Shown here one piece after another: positions 7,412-17,450 of a stretch of 64,000 bases of DNA. The notes under the pieces are model-generated. The model had not been told where the DNA came from and did no database searches. It saw nothing but the letters and a program-made list of their open reading frames with translations. A program made the translations under genes and the position numbers. The stretch comes from Paenibacillus sp. JZ16 (GTDB lineage Bacteria > Bacillota > Bacilli > Paenibacillales > Paenibacillaceae): contig NZ_CP017659.1 of assembly GCF_015326965.1 (NCBI RefSeq), forward strand, positions 5,832,001 to 5,896,000. The letters are read 5' to 3'. Every line of letters begins with the position of its first letter. Positions within the stretch are counted from its first letter, which is position 1.

Positions 7412-10045
7412 ATGGTGGTGTTAAAGCGAACTGGAATCAAATTTCTCGCTGCATGGTTGTGTGTAATGTGCATGGTCTATGGAGGAGGCTTGCCGCTGAT
7501 GGAGCATACGTCCAAGGCATACGCTGCTGATGCTACGCTGATGGTTGATGCCGATACGGTAGTGGCGCCGATGAAAGATGAGATCCGAGGAACGAATATT
7601 GGTCTGTGGACAAGAAATGAGTTCCATCCGGTGAGCACTCGATCGGAACAGTATGTAAATTTGATTAAAGAAGCAGGCATTAAAATGATACGATTCCCTG
7701 CTGGCGTCGAGGCTGATATGGCCTATTGGGATCGCACGAACTCATACGAATGGCATACGGGTCCCAATCCGTACACGAGAACGATCGCGGCGGATGTCTT
7801 GGACAGCTTTATGAGTTTGGTGCAGGAAGTTGGAGCCGAGCCACTTATCACGGTTAATGCCAAAGTGAATGACAAAGATATGGCCGCCGATATGGTGAGG
7901 TACGCGAATATTGAGAAGGGCTATAATATCAAATATTGGGAAATCGGAAATGAGCCAGAGTTTTTCCGCGATGCCTATGCAGTTACACCACTTGAGTATG
8001 CAGCCAGAATCCGGGAATATTCGGATGCTATGAAGGCTGTGGATCCCACCATTACGATCATGGGTCCCGCAAATGCGCAGCCTATGCAGATGACCAGCTG
8101 GACAAAGCCGGTTCTCTCTACTTTGGCTGACCTTAACAAGCCGCTGGATGCTATATCGATCCATTGGTATCCGCTGTGGGGCGGTCAGACCAATCCCAAT
8201 TCGTCCTCTTTTCCTACGATCGACAATTTATTGACCTACGAAGGGACGGATTATCCAAATTCCTACATCAATTGGGCGAATCAATTTACCGACACGACAC
8301 CGACGGATAATCTCGTCAGTTATCGTGACCAGTACGCACCAGGAGCTTTACTGGGCATCACTGAACTTGGTCAAGTGACTGGAGGTGAGGAAGGTGCAGG
8401 GATTGGTGACACGATGGCCGGAGCGCTATGGCTGGGCGATGTTCTGGGCAGGCTGGCCTACCACCAAATGGATTTTGTTACCCAGTTTCTCCTGCAGGGC
8501 AATCAAGCATACGGCTTGATGGACATCAATAAGAACGTGCGGCCAGCCTATTACCTGTACCCGATGCTAAATCGTTACTTTGGTGATCAGATGGTAGCGA
8601 CAAGCTCCAGCGACAACCAGAATTTAACCATATGGGGCAGTAAACGCACAGGCGTCAATAACAAGCTCTATCTCATGGTAATCAATAAAAATCAGACCCA
8701 AGACCTGAGCGCAACCATTAATCTGTCCAATTTCATACCCGAGTCAATGGCTTCCTCTTGGGTGTTAAACGCACCGGCCATCAACTCTCAATCCGGAGCC
8801 AACATTAACGGTATCCAGGTTGCCTCGAACGGTACGCTGCCAACAATACCCGGCAATACGATCACGGGTGTATCCAATAGCTTTACAAGAACATTCCCAG
8901 CTCATTCGATTACGATGGTGGAACTAACGGGAACAGAAGAAACACCAGAGGCCCTATCCCGTTATCTTGGCCAGTATGCAGTCGGCATGAATGAGAGAAA
9001 GACCGCATCCGACTACCCCGGCACCCAAGCAGCAACTCCGCAAGGCTGGGGCAAAATCTGGCGGACGGGGTCTGCGCAATGGTCCGTGCATTTTCCGACC
9101 ACAGGAAATTATGATTTCACGATTAAAGCTTATGGCGAAGGAGGCGGGCCTGCCTTCCAGGTGAAGCTGGATGGACAGAACGTTCCGAATGCGGCATTCA
9201 GCCCTGGCAGCAGCTGGGCCGATTACCAAGGAAGTCTCGGAACGGTCACAGCCGGTACACATACCATTCAGATATACAACAACAGCCCGGTTGCGCAGAG
9301 CAACATCGATGTAGCGCATATGGATATCGAGGGTGCAGCACCGGGTCCGTTTACGCTTAAATCACCGGCGAACAACGCATCCGTGGAAGGCACCAGCGTT
9401 ACTCTGGATTGGACGCAGGTTATCGATGGCAAATCTTATGCACCTTTCGGTTCGGATCATTACACGGTCATTGTTTCGAGCCATGCAGCGTTAACGAATC
9501 CGATCGTCAATACAACGGTTACGGGAACTACGCATCAAGTCAACAATCTGCAAAGTAACACGACGTATTATTGGAAGGTTATTGCGAATAATGCCAGCGG
9601 TTCCACACCGTCCGCAGATGTGTTTAGTTTCATTACACCGGCTGGGCCGGCTGCTCCCTCTCGTTACCTGGGAGTCGAGGCTAATGGCATGAACGAAATC
9701 AAGGGAGCAGGCGATTGGCCGGGAAGCGCTGCCCAAACTCCTGATGGATGGGGGAAAATCTGGCGGACGGGTACCGCAGGATGGACGGTGAATATCCCCG
9801 CCGCAGGCAAATATGACTTTACGATTAAAGCTTACGGTGAAGGGGAAGCTCCGTCCTTCCAGGTGAAATTGAATGGGCAGAATGTATCGAATGGCGCGTT
9901 CACACCGGGCAGCAGCTGGTCAAACTATCAAGGAAGCCTGGGAACGCTGTCGGCAGGCACACATACGATTCAAATTCATAACAACAGTGCCGTAGCTTTC
10001 AATAACATCGACGTGGCGCACATCGATATCGTTCCATCTCCCTGA
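7412..10045 (+). CDS. Secreted clan GH-A glycoside hydrolase with FN3 and two binding modules
   Basis: A protein of 877 aa. Residues 1-38 are a signal peptide (cleavage near AYA-ADA). A TIM-barrel domain follows to about 510, with a probable acid/base Glu in WEIGNEPEFF (about 180) and a candidate nucleophile Glu in GITELG (about 318), a pattern of retaining clan GH-A enzymes related to GH39, GH44 and GH51. Next come a carbohydrate-binding-like module (about 516-640), a fibronectin III domain (about 645-745) and a second copy of the module (about 750-875). The ATG lies only 3 bp from AGGAGG; GTG at 7415 or 7418 would be better spaced. A role in cell-surface polysaccharide attack fits. The exact family is uncertain. 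Confidence 0.82.
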   Translation: MVVLKRTGIKFLAAWLCVMCMVYGGGLPLMEHTSKAYAADATLMVDADTVVAPMKDEIRGTNIGLWTRNEFHPVSTRSEQYVNLIKEAGIKMIRFPAGVEADMAYWDRTNSYEWHTGPNPYTRTIAADVLDSFMSLVQEVGAEPLITVNAKVNDKDMAADMVRYANIEKGYNIKYWEIGNEPEFFRDAYAVTPLEYAARIREYSDAMKAVDPTITIMGPANAQPMQMTSWTKPVLSTLADLNKPLDAISIHWYPLWGGQTNPNSSSFPTIDNLLTYEGTDYPNSYINWANQFTDTTPTDNLVSYRDQYAPGALLGITELGQVTGGEEGAGIGDTMAGALWLGDVLGRLAYHQMDFVTQFLLQGNQAYGLMDINKNVRPAYYLYPMLNRYFGDQMVATSSSDNQNLTIWGSKRTGVNNKLYLMVINKNQTQDLSATINLSNFIPESMASSWVLNAPAINSQSGANINGIQVASNGTLPTIPGNTITGVSNSFTRTFPAHSITMVELTGTEETPEALSRYLGQYAVGMNERKTASDYPGTQAATPQGWGKIWRTGSAQWSVHFPTTGNYDFTIKAYGEGGGPAFQVKLDGQNVPNAAFSPGSSWADYQGSLGTVTAGTHTIQIYNNSPVAQSNIDVAHMDIEGAAPGPFTLKSPANNASVEGTSVTLDWTQVIDGKSYAPFGSDHYTVIVSSHAALTNPIVNTTVTGTTHQVNNLQSNTTYYWKVIANNASGSTPSADVFSFITPAGPAAPSRYLGVEANGMNEIKGAGDWPGSAAQTPDGWGKIWRTGTAGWTVNIPAAGKYDFTIKAYGEGEAPSFQVKLNGQNVSNGAFTPGSSWSNYQGSLGTLSAGTHTIQIHNNSAVAFNNIDVAHIDIVPSP
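8957..10036 (+). repeat. Intragenic duplication of a binding module
   Basis: Two copies of a segment of about 370 bp (8957-9330 and 9656-10036) encode closely similar modules. Both begin with RYLG, contain GWGKIWRTG, YDFTIKAYGEG and GTHTIQI, and end near DVAH(M/I)DI. They are separated by a fibronectin III-like domain. The layout is typical of xylan- or galactan-binding appendages of Paenibacillus enzymes, but the ligand cannot be told from sequence. Confidence 0.85.
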
Positions 10046-10078
10046 TGACGCAATATAAGTTTCTCTAAAGTCTTACAT

Positions 10079-10135
10079 CAGAGGCTGTCCCTTTCATAGA
10101 TATGATCTATGGAGGCGACAGTCTCTTCTTTTGTT
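10079..10135 (+). terminator. Terminator-like hairpin after the secreted hydrolase
   Basis: AGAGGCTGTC pairs with GACAGTCTCT across a loop that itself contains the inverted pair CATAGA/TCTATG. A T-rich stretch (TCTTTTGTTC) follows. It ends the single-gene transcript before the second conserved upstream element. Confidence 0.72.
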
Positions 10136-10197
10136 CTTTGGTGAAATGCGGACGCGAAGCCCACCACCATTACTTTTTCAACAAAATCTAAAAATAG

Positions 10198-10292
10198 TTC
10201 AATATTCACGTTGCGAGGTCATGAATATTTTCAATAAAAACAACGATTTCATCATGTCGAATTCAAATTGGAGTCGGTAACATGAAATCATC
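10198..10292 (+). promoter_or_regulatory. Conserved upstream element, copy 2
   Basis: The same blocks as at 7268-7332 appear here: TTCAATAAAAACAACGA (10230-10246), ATCATGTCGA (10251-10260) and GTAACATGAAA (10277-10287), then TCAT. A TTCAATAT copy lies 32 bp upstream of the first block, close to three helical turns. It precedes the FAD oxidoreductase gene and, by position, should drive the hydrolase/catabolic operon down to 21.7 kb. Confidence 0.6.
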
Positions 10293-10335
10293 ATGCGGTC
10301 TGCTGGAATAACAGGATGAAAGAGGTGTAGTAAGG

Positions 10336-11619
10336 ATGTGGATGAAAGAGTATCCGTTAGCGGATTCCTATGATGTTGTTGTTGTCGGTGGAGGGTCTGC
10401 AGGTTTTACGGCTGCGATTCAAGCAGCACGTGCAGGGGCAAAGACCACCCTTATTGAGAAGAATAGTATCCTTGGCGGCACAACGGTGGTGGCAGCGGTC
10501 GATTTCCCCGGTCTATTTCACGCATGTGGGAAGCAGGTCATTGGAGGCATAGGTTGGGAAGCCATTGAGCGTACAGTGGCCAAAGGAGGAGCGACCCTGC
10601 CGGATTTCACCAAATCGGTGGGGAATAGGCATTGGGAACACCAAATAAGGGTCAATCGATTTGTATATAGTACCATCCTTGAAGAAATGTGCCTGGAAGC
10701 CGGTGTCGTGCTTCGTTACCATGAAATGCCGGCAGCTGTCTATGTGCAGGGTCAGGAGCGCCGGCTGATGACAGCAGGAAAATCAGGACTTTCAGCTATT
10801 GGATTCAAGAAGATGGTGGATGGAACCGGCGATGCCAATATGGCAGGACTGATGGGATATGAGCGGGTAAAGGGGGAAGTGCTGCAGCCGGGAACACTGG
10901 TCTATAAGCTTGGCGGATATCAGATGGAACAGGTCGATGTCACCGCATTGAAAGAGGCTTACTCCACCGCCTTGCAAGCTGGAAATATCAGGAGGACCGA
11001 TCATCTGCCAGGAGAAATCCCGTTGTACAGGGAGCTCCAAAGCAGGGGAAGCAGTTCGCTGCATATTACCGATATTGATGGTTCAACTTCGTTGACGAAG
11101 TCCCATGCTGAAATTGAAGCAAGAAAGGCGCTAATGCGCATTTACAGTTTGCTCAGGGGCATTCCCGGCTGCGAACAGCTGTATGTTGAGTATTTTGCCA
11201 ATGAATGCGGGATTCGGGAAACGTGGCGTATTGCCGGAGAAGAATGGGTAGACGCGGACCGTTATATCAGTGGCTATCGATGGCCGGATGCGGTTTGCTA
11301 CAGCTACTATCCGATCGATATCCATCAGCACGATTCCAATACGACGGATGTTCGGCCTCTGGCCGAAGGTGTGGTACCAACCATTCCTTATGGGGCATTG
11401 GTACCTCGCGGAAGCGATCATTTGCTTGCAGCTGGGCGATGTGCTTCCGGTGACCGGGTTGCTCATTCGGCCTACCGGGTTCAAGCCAGCTGCATGGCTA
11501 TGGGGCAGGCAGCTGGCGCCGCCGCTGCAATTGCTGCTCGGGATGATATATCGGTCCGGCAGGTGAACCTGGAGGAAGTAAGAGATGTGCTGCTGGCGCA
11601 CGCTGCGATTGTGCCTTAG
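10336..11619 (+). CDS. FAD-dependent oxidoreductase
   Basis: A protein of 427 aa with an N-terminal Rossmann FAD-binding motif, VVVGGGSAGFTAAIQAARAG (about residues 14-33), then IEKNSILGG and a second nucleotide-binding stretch at the C-terminus (LLAAGRCASGDRVAHSAYRV), as in the FAD_oxidored (PF12831) group. It has no signal peptide and is probably cytoplasmic. It is the first gene after the second conserved upstream element and starts an operon of hydrolases. Family members of this type are often found in polysaccharide-utilisation loci, but their reaction is not well defined; oxidation of a released sugar is a guess. Confidence 0.82.
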   Translation: MWMKEYPLADSYDVVVVGGGSAGFTAAIQAARAGAKTTLIEKNSILGGTTVVAAVDFPGLFHACGKQVIGGIGWEAIERTVAKGGATLPDFTKSVGNRHWEHQIRVNRFVYSTILEEMCLEAGVVLRYHEMPAAVYVQGQERRLMTAGKSGLSAIGFKKMVDGTGDANMAGLMGYERVKGEVLQPGTLVYKLGGYQMEQVDVTALKEAYSTALQAGNIRRTDHLPGEIPLYRELQSRGSSSLHITDIDGSTSLTKSHAEIEARKALMRIYSLLRGIPGCEQLYVEYFANECGIRETWRIAGEEWVDADRYISGYRWPDAVCYSYYPIDIHQHDSNTTDVRPLAEGVVPTIPYGALVPRGSDHLLAAGRCASGDRVAHSAYRVQASCMAMGQAAGAAAAIAARDDISVRQVNLEEVRDVLLAHAAIVP

Positions 11620-11653
11620 TAATGATGCAGATTAAGGAGGGAATAGAAGCGAT

Positions 11654-13237
11654 ATGAAATTTACAATTAAACTCTCACAAGCAGCAGCGGAAGTCGTGGA
11701 TTCTTTAACAAACCGGGAGTTGCTGGACCAAGTATGCTGCCCGACGTATACGAGAGTGGGCCCGGACCGGACGGAAACCTTTGGAGCGATGTTTTTCCAT
11801 CCTACGGAGCGGGAGGAGCTTGAGCAGCAAATCGAACGATTCCAATCCAGATGCAAGATCCCCCCGTTTATTGTCAGTGATCTTGAATGCGGTGCAGGTA
11901 ATATGGTGCTTGGTGCAACGAAATTCCCGTCGATGATGTCGATCAGCCAAACCAATTCAGAAGAACTGGCTTATGAGGTTGGAGCCATTGCTGCCAAGGA
12001 AGCCGGTGAGCTCGGATATAACTGGACGTTCTCGCCGGTCGCGGATCTGGCATACGACCCGGACAGCCCTGTCGTCGGCATACGAAGCGCGGGTAAGGAT
12101 CCGGAACATACGGTAAAAATGGTGTCGGCTTATATGCGGGGTCTTCAGGACCATGGCATGATGGCAACGATCAAGCATTTTCCAGGGGATGGATTTGGAA
12201 CATATGATCAACATTTGACGACCCCAGTGAATCCATTATCGAGGGAAGAATGGAGAGCTGGACCTGGCAAAGTGTTCAAGGATCTCATTGACGATGGCGC
12301 GATGGCGATCATGCCAGGTCATATATCTTTGCCGGCTTTTGATGAGATCGATGAGGCGACGGGAACCTATCCGCCTGCCACGATATCCAGGAAGCTTCTG
12401 GTTGACCTGCTCCGCGGCGAGCTTGGGTTTGATGGGCTGATCGTTACCGATGCGGTGGAGATGGGGGGACTTGTAGGGTACATAAATTATTTTGACGCCT
12501 GTGCTCTGGCATTAGAGAATGGCTGCGACATCCTGCTCTTCACAAGAATGGATGACATATTCTACAGGGAGATGGAACAGCGTCTTGAGACCGGTATGCT
12601 GTCGATCGACACGTTGAAAAAGCGGGCTCTTCGAATTGTGTCACTCAAGTTTCAGTTGGGACTGATGGATGGAACGCACCGAGTCGTCGAAGCATCCAAT
12701 CCGATTCGTAATCTTGAAGCAGCTAAGGAAGTCGTAGCTAAGAGTATCACTGTCGTAAGAGACCGAAAGCAGTTGATACCGTATCCGATCACCAGACAGA
12801 CCCGAGTTCTTCATGTAGTGATCATGAACCATGCTGATCGATATGCGGAGCTCTACGACAAAATGAAAGATGAACTCGGAAAACATACAGACCAGCTGAC
12901 TCAGTGGGTTGACCCGGGACCCGACAATCTATACCGTGCGATGTGCGAACAGGCCTATGATCTTGTTATATGTTCGATTGGAAGCAAGCTTAGTTACGGA
13001 CTGAACGTCGTTCGTCTGCACGATGAGGTTGCCAGAAATATGATGGCCGGGTGGAGCAAGTTGGGTACGCCGATCATCTTTGTGTCTCATTTTCATTCCT
13101 ATGTGCATAAAGAATACGAGACTTCCATCGATACGATCGTGAACACATACGGTGACATTGACTGCACAATTGAATATCTAATTGAGGGCATATTCGGGAA
13201 GAGGGGGCTGAATCGCAGCCTGTATGCACATGATTAA
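11654..13237 (+). CDS. GH3-like glycoside hydrolase
   Basis: A protein of 527 aa whose N-terminal barrel resembles GH3. The motif KHFPGDG (about residues 175-181), typical of NagZ-type beta-N-acetylhexosaminidases, and the nucleophile segment LIVTDAVEMGG (about 262-272) are present. A C-terminal alpha/beta domain follows (about 370-527), as in two-domain GH3 enzymes. There is no signal peptide, so it probably acts in the cytoplasm. AGGAGGG precedes the ATG. The His-Asp dyad would suit hexosaminidase or glycoside phosphorylase activity; the substrate is unknown. The usual C-terminal FN3 domain is absent. Confidence 0.84.
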   Translation: MKFTIKLSQAAAEVVDSLTNRELLDQVCCPTYTRVGPDRTETFGAMFFHPTEREELEQQIERFQSRCKIPPFIVSDLECGAGNMVLGATKFPSMMSISQTNSEELAYEVGAIAAKEAGELGYNWTFSPVADLAYDPDSPVVGIRSAGKDPEHTVKMVSAYMRGLQDHGMMATIKHFPGDGFGTYDQHLTTPVNPLSREEWRAGPGKVFKDLIDDGAMAIMPGHISLPAFDEIDEATGTYPPATISRKLLVDLLRGELGFDGLIVTDAVEMGGLVGYINYFDACALALENGCDILLFTRMDDIFYREMEQRLETGMLSIDTLKKRALRIVSLKFQLGLMDGTHRVVEASNPIRNLEAAKEVVAKSITVVRDRKQLIPYPITRQTRVLHVVIMNHADRYAELYDKMKDELGKHTDQLTQWVDPGPDNLYRAMCEQAYDLVICSIGSKLSYGLNVVRLHDEVARNMMAGWSKLGTPIIFVSHFHSYVHKEYETSIDTIVNTYGDIDCTIEYLIEGIFGKRGLNRSLYAHD

Positions 13238-13268
13238 CTCCAAATCCTGGAGTAGAGGTGGGTGCAGC

Positions 13269-15524
13269 ATGAAGAAGATCACGGCGTTGAACTGGGAGGT
13301 GGGCTGGAGTGATCATGCGGGGCAATTTCCGGATCGCTGGGTCCCTGCCACCGTACCCGGCGCAGTCCAATTGGATTGGGCCCGGGCTGAAGGATGGGGA
13401 GATCACACCTATGGTGAGAATTGGCGTCAATATGAATGGATGGAGGATAAAACCTGGACGTATCGGGCTTGGCTGCGCCCCCCGGCAAGTTCACCAGGCG
13501 AGCGGCTCTATTTCATATCGAAAGGAATCGATTACAGCTTTCATATTCGCCTGGACGGCACCGAGCTGCTGCAGCAAGAGGGGATGTTCACGCCGGTAGA
13601 ACTGGATCTGACCGAGTACTTACGCGGGGAGGACGGTCTGCTTGAAATCGTGATCGATCCTGTCCCCAAGCGTCCTGGCGCACCTCCCGGCAGAGGTCGT
13701 TCACAGGCGGACCACTCCTGCAAGCCGGCGGTGAGCTACGGGTGGGATTGGCATCCACGCCTGATCCCGCTCGGAATCTGGGACGATACGTACCTTGTCG
13801 TCAGGCCGGAAGCGCATCTTGCGTCTTCTGAGGTGCGTTATGAATTAACAGAAGCGCTGGATGAAGCGGCATTGGAGCTGCAAGTGCGTCTTAGCCAACC
13901 TGCAGCGGGGGAGCTGCAATGGAGGCTGATCGGTCCCGAGGGAGAGACGGTATTTGAGGAAGCATGGGTTGTAAACGATGAAAGCCCGGTCCATGCGATA
14001 CAGAAGAGGCTTTTGAAGCCTCGGCTATGGTGGCCGCATGATCATGGTGAACAGCCCCTGTACCGCTCGGAGGTGAGTTTCAAGCCGGTGGATAGTTCGG
14101 GCTCATCGACATCCAGCAGGCATCAGAGGATCGGCTTCCGACGCGCAAGGCTGGTGATGCACGAAGGGGCATGGAAGGAGCCCTCCCAATTTCCCAAGAG
14201 TCGAAGCAATCCGCCGATCACGATGGAGATCAACGGCCGGCAGATATTTTGCAAAGGCACGAACTGGGTAAACCCGGACATTTTCCCGGGGCGAATTCGC
14301 GCAGAGGATTACGGAATCCTGCTGGACTTGGCCAAGGCAGCCCATATGAACATGCTCCGGGTGTGGGGAGGAGGGATTGTCAACAAGGAATCCTTTTTCG
14401 AGCGATGCGACGAAATCGGGCTAATGGTCTGGCAGGAGTTCCCGCTGGCATGCAACCAATATCCGGACACCCCTGCTTATCTCCGGGTGCTGGATCAGGA
14501 ATCGCGCTCGATCATCGAGCGTCTTCGGAGGCATGCGTCGGTGGTGCTGTGGTGCGGCGGCAATGAGCTGTTCAATTCTTGGTCCAAAATGACGGATCAA
14601 TCGTTGCCGCTCAGGCTTTTAAATGCGAACTGTTACATGCTGGATCCCCATACCCCTTTTTTGATGACATCACCGATCGAGGGCATGGCTCACGGGAATT
14701 ACGTGTTTCGTTATGAATCCGGCGAGGATGTCCTGCAGTCCATGCCTAAGGCGAGGAATACGGCTTACACCGAGTTCGGCATACCCTCACCTGCATCTGT
14801 TGAACAATTAGAGAGCTTTATCCCAGCCAAAGAGCTGTTCCCGCCTAGACCTGGCACGACATGGGAGTCTCATCACGGATTCGGCGCTTGGCAGGGGGAT
14901 ACTTGGCTGATGCCGGAGCTCATCCAGCATTACTTCGGGCCAAGCGAGACCTTGGAGCAATTGGTGGACCGCGGTCAGCTGCTGCAGTCGGAAGGGTACA
15001 AATGTATCTACGAGGAAGCCCGCCGTCAAAAGCCGGTATGCTCCATGGCCCTGAACTGGTGTTATAACGAGCCTTGGCCGACCGCAGCCAATAACAGCAT
15101 CATCATGTATCCGGCCAGGCCGAAGCCGGCATATTACGCAGTGCAAGCTTCATGCAGGCCTGTCCTTGCAAGCGCTCGCATACCAAAGTTTGTGTGGAGG
15201 CCAGGGGAATGGTTTGAGCCAGAGCTATGGCTGCTGAGCGATAGTCCCGACAACATCAAGCCTGGACGAATAGGAGTGTATGTAACGTTCGGTGCGGGTG
15301 AGAAATTGTTATTGCAGGAGTGGGATTTTCCTTCTATCCCGCCTGGTATGAACCAGATCGGCCCGACTGCAAGATGGTTGCTGCCTGACATGGCCTCCGG
15401 CAGAATGAAACTCGAATTGGTCGTGACTGACAGGCCAGAGTGGGATTCCGAGTATATTTTGTTATTCAAGAACGGCGAGAGCACGGAAAAAGCATCTGGG
15501 CACACACTGAATCTGAATCTATGA
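13269..15524 (+). CDS. GH2 glycoside hydrolase, beta-mannosidase-like (copy A)
   Basis: A protein of 751 aa with an N-terminal sugar-binding jelly roll (about 1-170), an immunoglobulin-like domain (about 175-290) and a TIM barrel from about 300. The acid/base Glu is in LWCGGNELFN (about 431) and the likely nucleophile Glu in AYTEFG (about 501). No signal peptide is seen. The overall shape fits exo-beta-mannosidase or related GH2 enzymes. The ATG at 13269 follows a GAGGTGGG ribosome site; an earlier in-frame start overlaps the GH3 gene and has none. It is nearly identical over long stretches to the next gene, see the repeat entry. Confidence 0.88.
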   Translation: MKKITALNWEVGWSDHAGQFPDRWVPATVPGAVQLDWARAEGWGDHTYGENWRQYEWMEDKTWTYRAWLRPPASSPGERLYFISKGIDYSFHIRLDGTELLQQEGMFTPVELDLTEYLRGEDGLLEIVIDPVPKRPGAPPGRGRSQADHSCKPAVSYGWDWHPRLIPLGIWDDTYLVVRPEAHLASSEVRYELTEALDEAALELQVRLSQPAAGELQWRLIGPEGETVFEEAWVVNDESPVHAIQKRLLKPRLWWPHDHGEQPLYRSEVSFKPVDSSGSSTSSRHQRIGFRRARLVMHEGAWKEPSQFPKSRSNPPITMEINGRQIFCKGTNWVNPDIFPGRIRAEDYGILLDLAKAAHMNMLRVWGGGIVNKESFFERCDEIGLMVWQEFPLACNQYPDTPAYLRVLDQESRSIIERLRRHASVVLWCGGNELFNSWSKMTDQSLPLRLLNANCYMLDPHTPFLMTSPIEGMAHGNYVFRYESGEDVLQSMPKARNTAYTEFGIPSPASVEQLESFIPAKELFPPRPGTTWESHHGFGAWQGDTWLMPELIQHYFGPSETLEQLVDRGQLLQSEGYKCIYEEARRQKPVCSMALNWCYNEPWPTAANNSIIMYPARPKPAYYAVQASCRPVLASARIPKFVWRPGEWFEPELWLLSDSPDNIKPGRIGVYVTFGAGEKLLLQEWDFPSIPPGMNQIGPTARWLLPDMASGRMKLELVVTDRPEWDSEYILLFKNGESTEKASGHTLNLNL

Positions 15525-17450
15525 TCGTGCAATGATTAGATAATGGAGGTTGGATATGGTCACCAGACAGACAATGGAATGGGAAGTAGGCTGGAGTGAT
15601 CATGCGGGGCAAGCTCCGGATCGCTGGGTCCCTGCCACCGTACCCGGCGCAGTCCAATTGGATTGGGCTCGAGCTGAAGGATGGGGGGATCACACCTATG
15701 GTGAGAATTGGCGTCAATATGAATGGATGGAGGATAAAACCTGGACGTATCGGGCTTGGCTGCGCCCCCCGGCAAGTTCACCAGGCGAGCGGCTCTATTT
15801 CATATCGAAAGGAATCGATTACAGCTTTCATATTCGCCTTGACGGCACCGAGCTGCTGCAGCAAGAGGGAATGTTCACGCCAGTGGAACTGGACCTGACG
15901 GAGCGCTTACGCGGGGAGGGCGGTCTGCTGGAGATCGTGATCGATCCTGTCCCTAAGCGTCTTGGAGCGCCTAGAAGCCGGGATCAGGCGGATCACTCCT
16001 GCAAGCCGGCGGTGAGCTACGGGTGGGATTGGCATCCTCGCCTGATCCCGCTCGGAATCTGGGACGATACGTACCTTGTCGTCAGGCCGGAAGCACATCT
16101 TGCGTCTTCTGAGGTGCGTTATGAATTAACAGAAACGCTGGATGAAGCGGCATTGGAGCTGCAAGTGCGTCTTAGCCAACCTGCAGCGGGGGAGCTGCAA
16201 TGGAGGCTGATCGGTCCCGAGGGGGAGACGGTATTTGAAGAAGCATGGGCTGTAAACGGTGAAAGCCCGGTCCATGCGATACAGAAGAGGCTTTCGAAGC
16301 CTCGGCTATGGTGGCCGCATGATCATGGTGAACAGCCCCTGTACCGCTCGGAGGTGAGTTTCAAGCCGGCGGATAGTTCGGGCACATCGACATCCAGCAG
16401 GCATCAGAGGATCGGCTTCCGACGCGCAAGGCTGGTGATGCACGAAGGGGCATGGAAGGAGCCCTCCCAGTTTCCCAAGAGTCGAAGCAATCCGCCGATC
16501 ACGATGGAGATCAACGGCCGGCAGATATTTTGCAAAGGCACGAACTGGGTAAACCCGGACATTTTCCCGGGGCGAATTCGCGCAGAGGATTACGGAATCC
16601 TGCTGGACTTGGCCAAGGCAGCCCATATGAACATGCTCCGGGTGTGGGGAGGAGGGATTGTCAACAAGGAATCCTTTTTCGAGCGATGCGACGAAATCGG
16701 GCTAATGGTCTGGCAGGAGTTCCCGCTGGCATGCAACCAATATCCGGACACCCCTGCTTATCTCCGGGTGCTGGATCAGGAATCGCGCTCGATCATCGAG
16801 CGTCTTCGGAGGCATGCGTCGGTGGTGCTGTGGTGCGGCGGCAATGAGCTGTTCAATTCTTGGTCCAAAATGACGGATCAATCGTTGCCGCTCAGGCTTT
16901 TAAATGCGAACTGTTACATGCTGGATCCCCGTACCCCTTTTTTGATGACATCGCCGATCGAGGGCATGGGGCATGGACATTATATGTTCCAATACCGGAA
17001 CGGCGAGGATGTGCTCCAGTCCATGCCTAAGGCCAGGAACACCGCATATACCGAATTTGGTGTTCCTTCCCCGTCGTCCGTAGAGCAGTTAAAGAGCTTT
17101 ATTCCCGCTGATGAACTGTATCCGCCACGACCCGGGACGGCTTGGGAAAGTCATCACGCATTCCATGCGTTGTCAGATAATATGTGGCTGATGGCCGACC
17201 AGATTGAGCATTATCTCGGTCCCTGGGAGACGCTGGAACAGCTGGTGGAGTACGGTCAGCTGCTGCAGTCGGAAGGGTACAAATGTATCTATGAAGAAGC
17301 CCGCCGTCAAAAGCCGATATGCTCCATGGCCCTGAATTGGTGTTATAACGAGCCTTGGCCGACTGCAGCCAATAACAGCATCATCATGTATCCGGCCAAG
17401 CCGAAGCCGGCTTATTATGCAGTGCAAGCTTCATGCAGACCTGTCCTCGC
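13302..17450 (+). repeat. Tandem duplication of a GH2 gene with mosaic divergence
   Basis: The two GH2 genes align with an offset of 2287 bp, then 2281 bp after a 6-bp indel near 13690. About 14120-14670 shows only a couple of differences by eye, and the 5' part is also very close. A block at about 14690-14965 is clearly divergent. About 14975-15170 is again close, and the last 350 bp diverge strongly. Such a patchwork points to gene conversion between older paralogues. Long identical stretches could also mislead short-read assembly. Confidence 0.9.

Noticed and set aside
8957..10036. Assembly artefact as cause of the repeated module
   Set aside because: The two copies differ throughout at the nucleotide level and are separated by a distinct domain, so the repeat is a true domain duplication.
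14171..14566. 131-codon ORF repeated at 16452-16847
   Set aside because: Both copies are frame shadows inside the duplicated GH2 genes; their conservation only mirrors the DNA identity.
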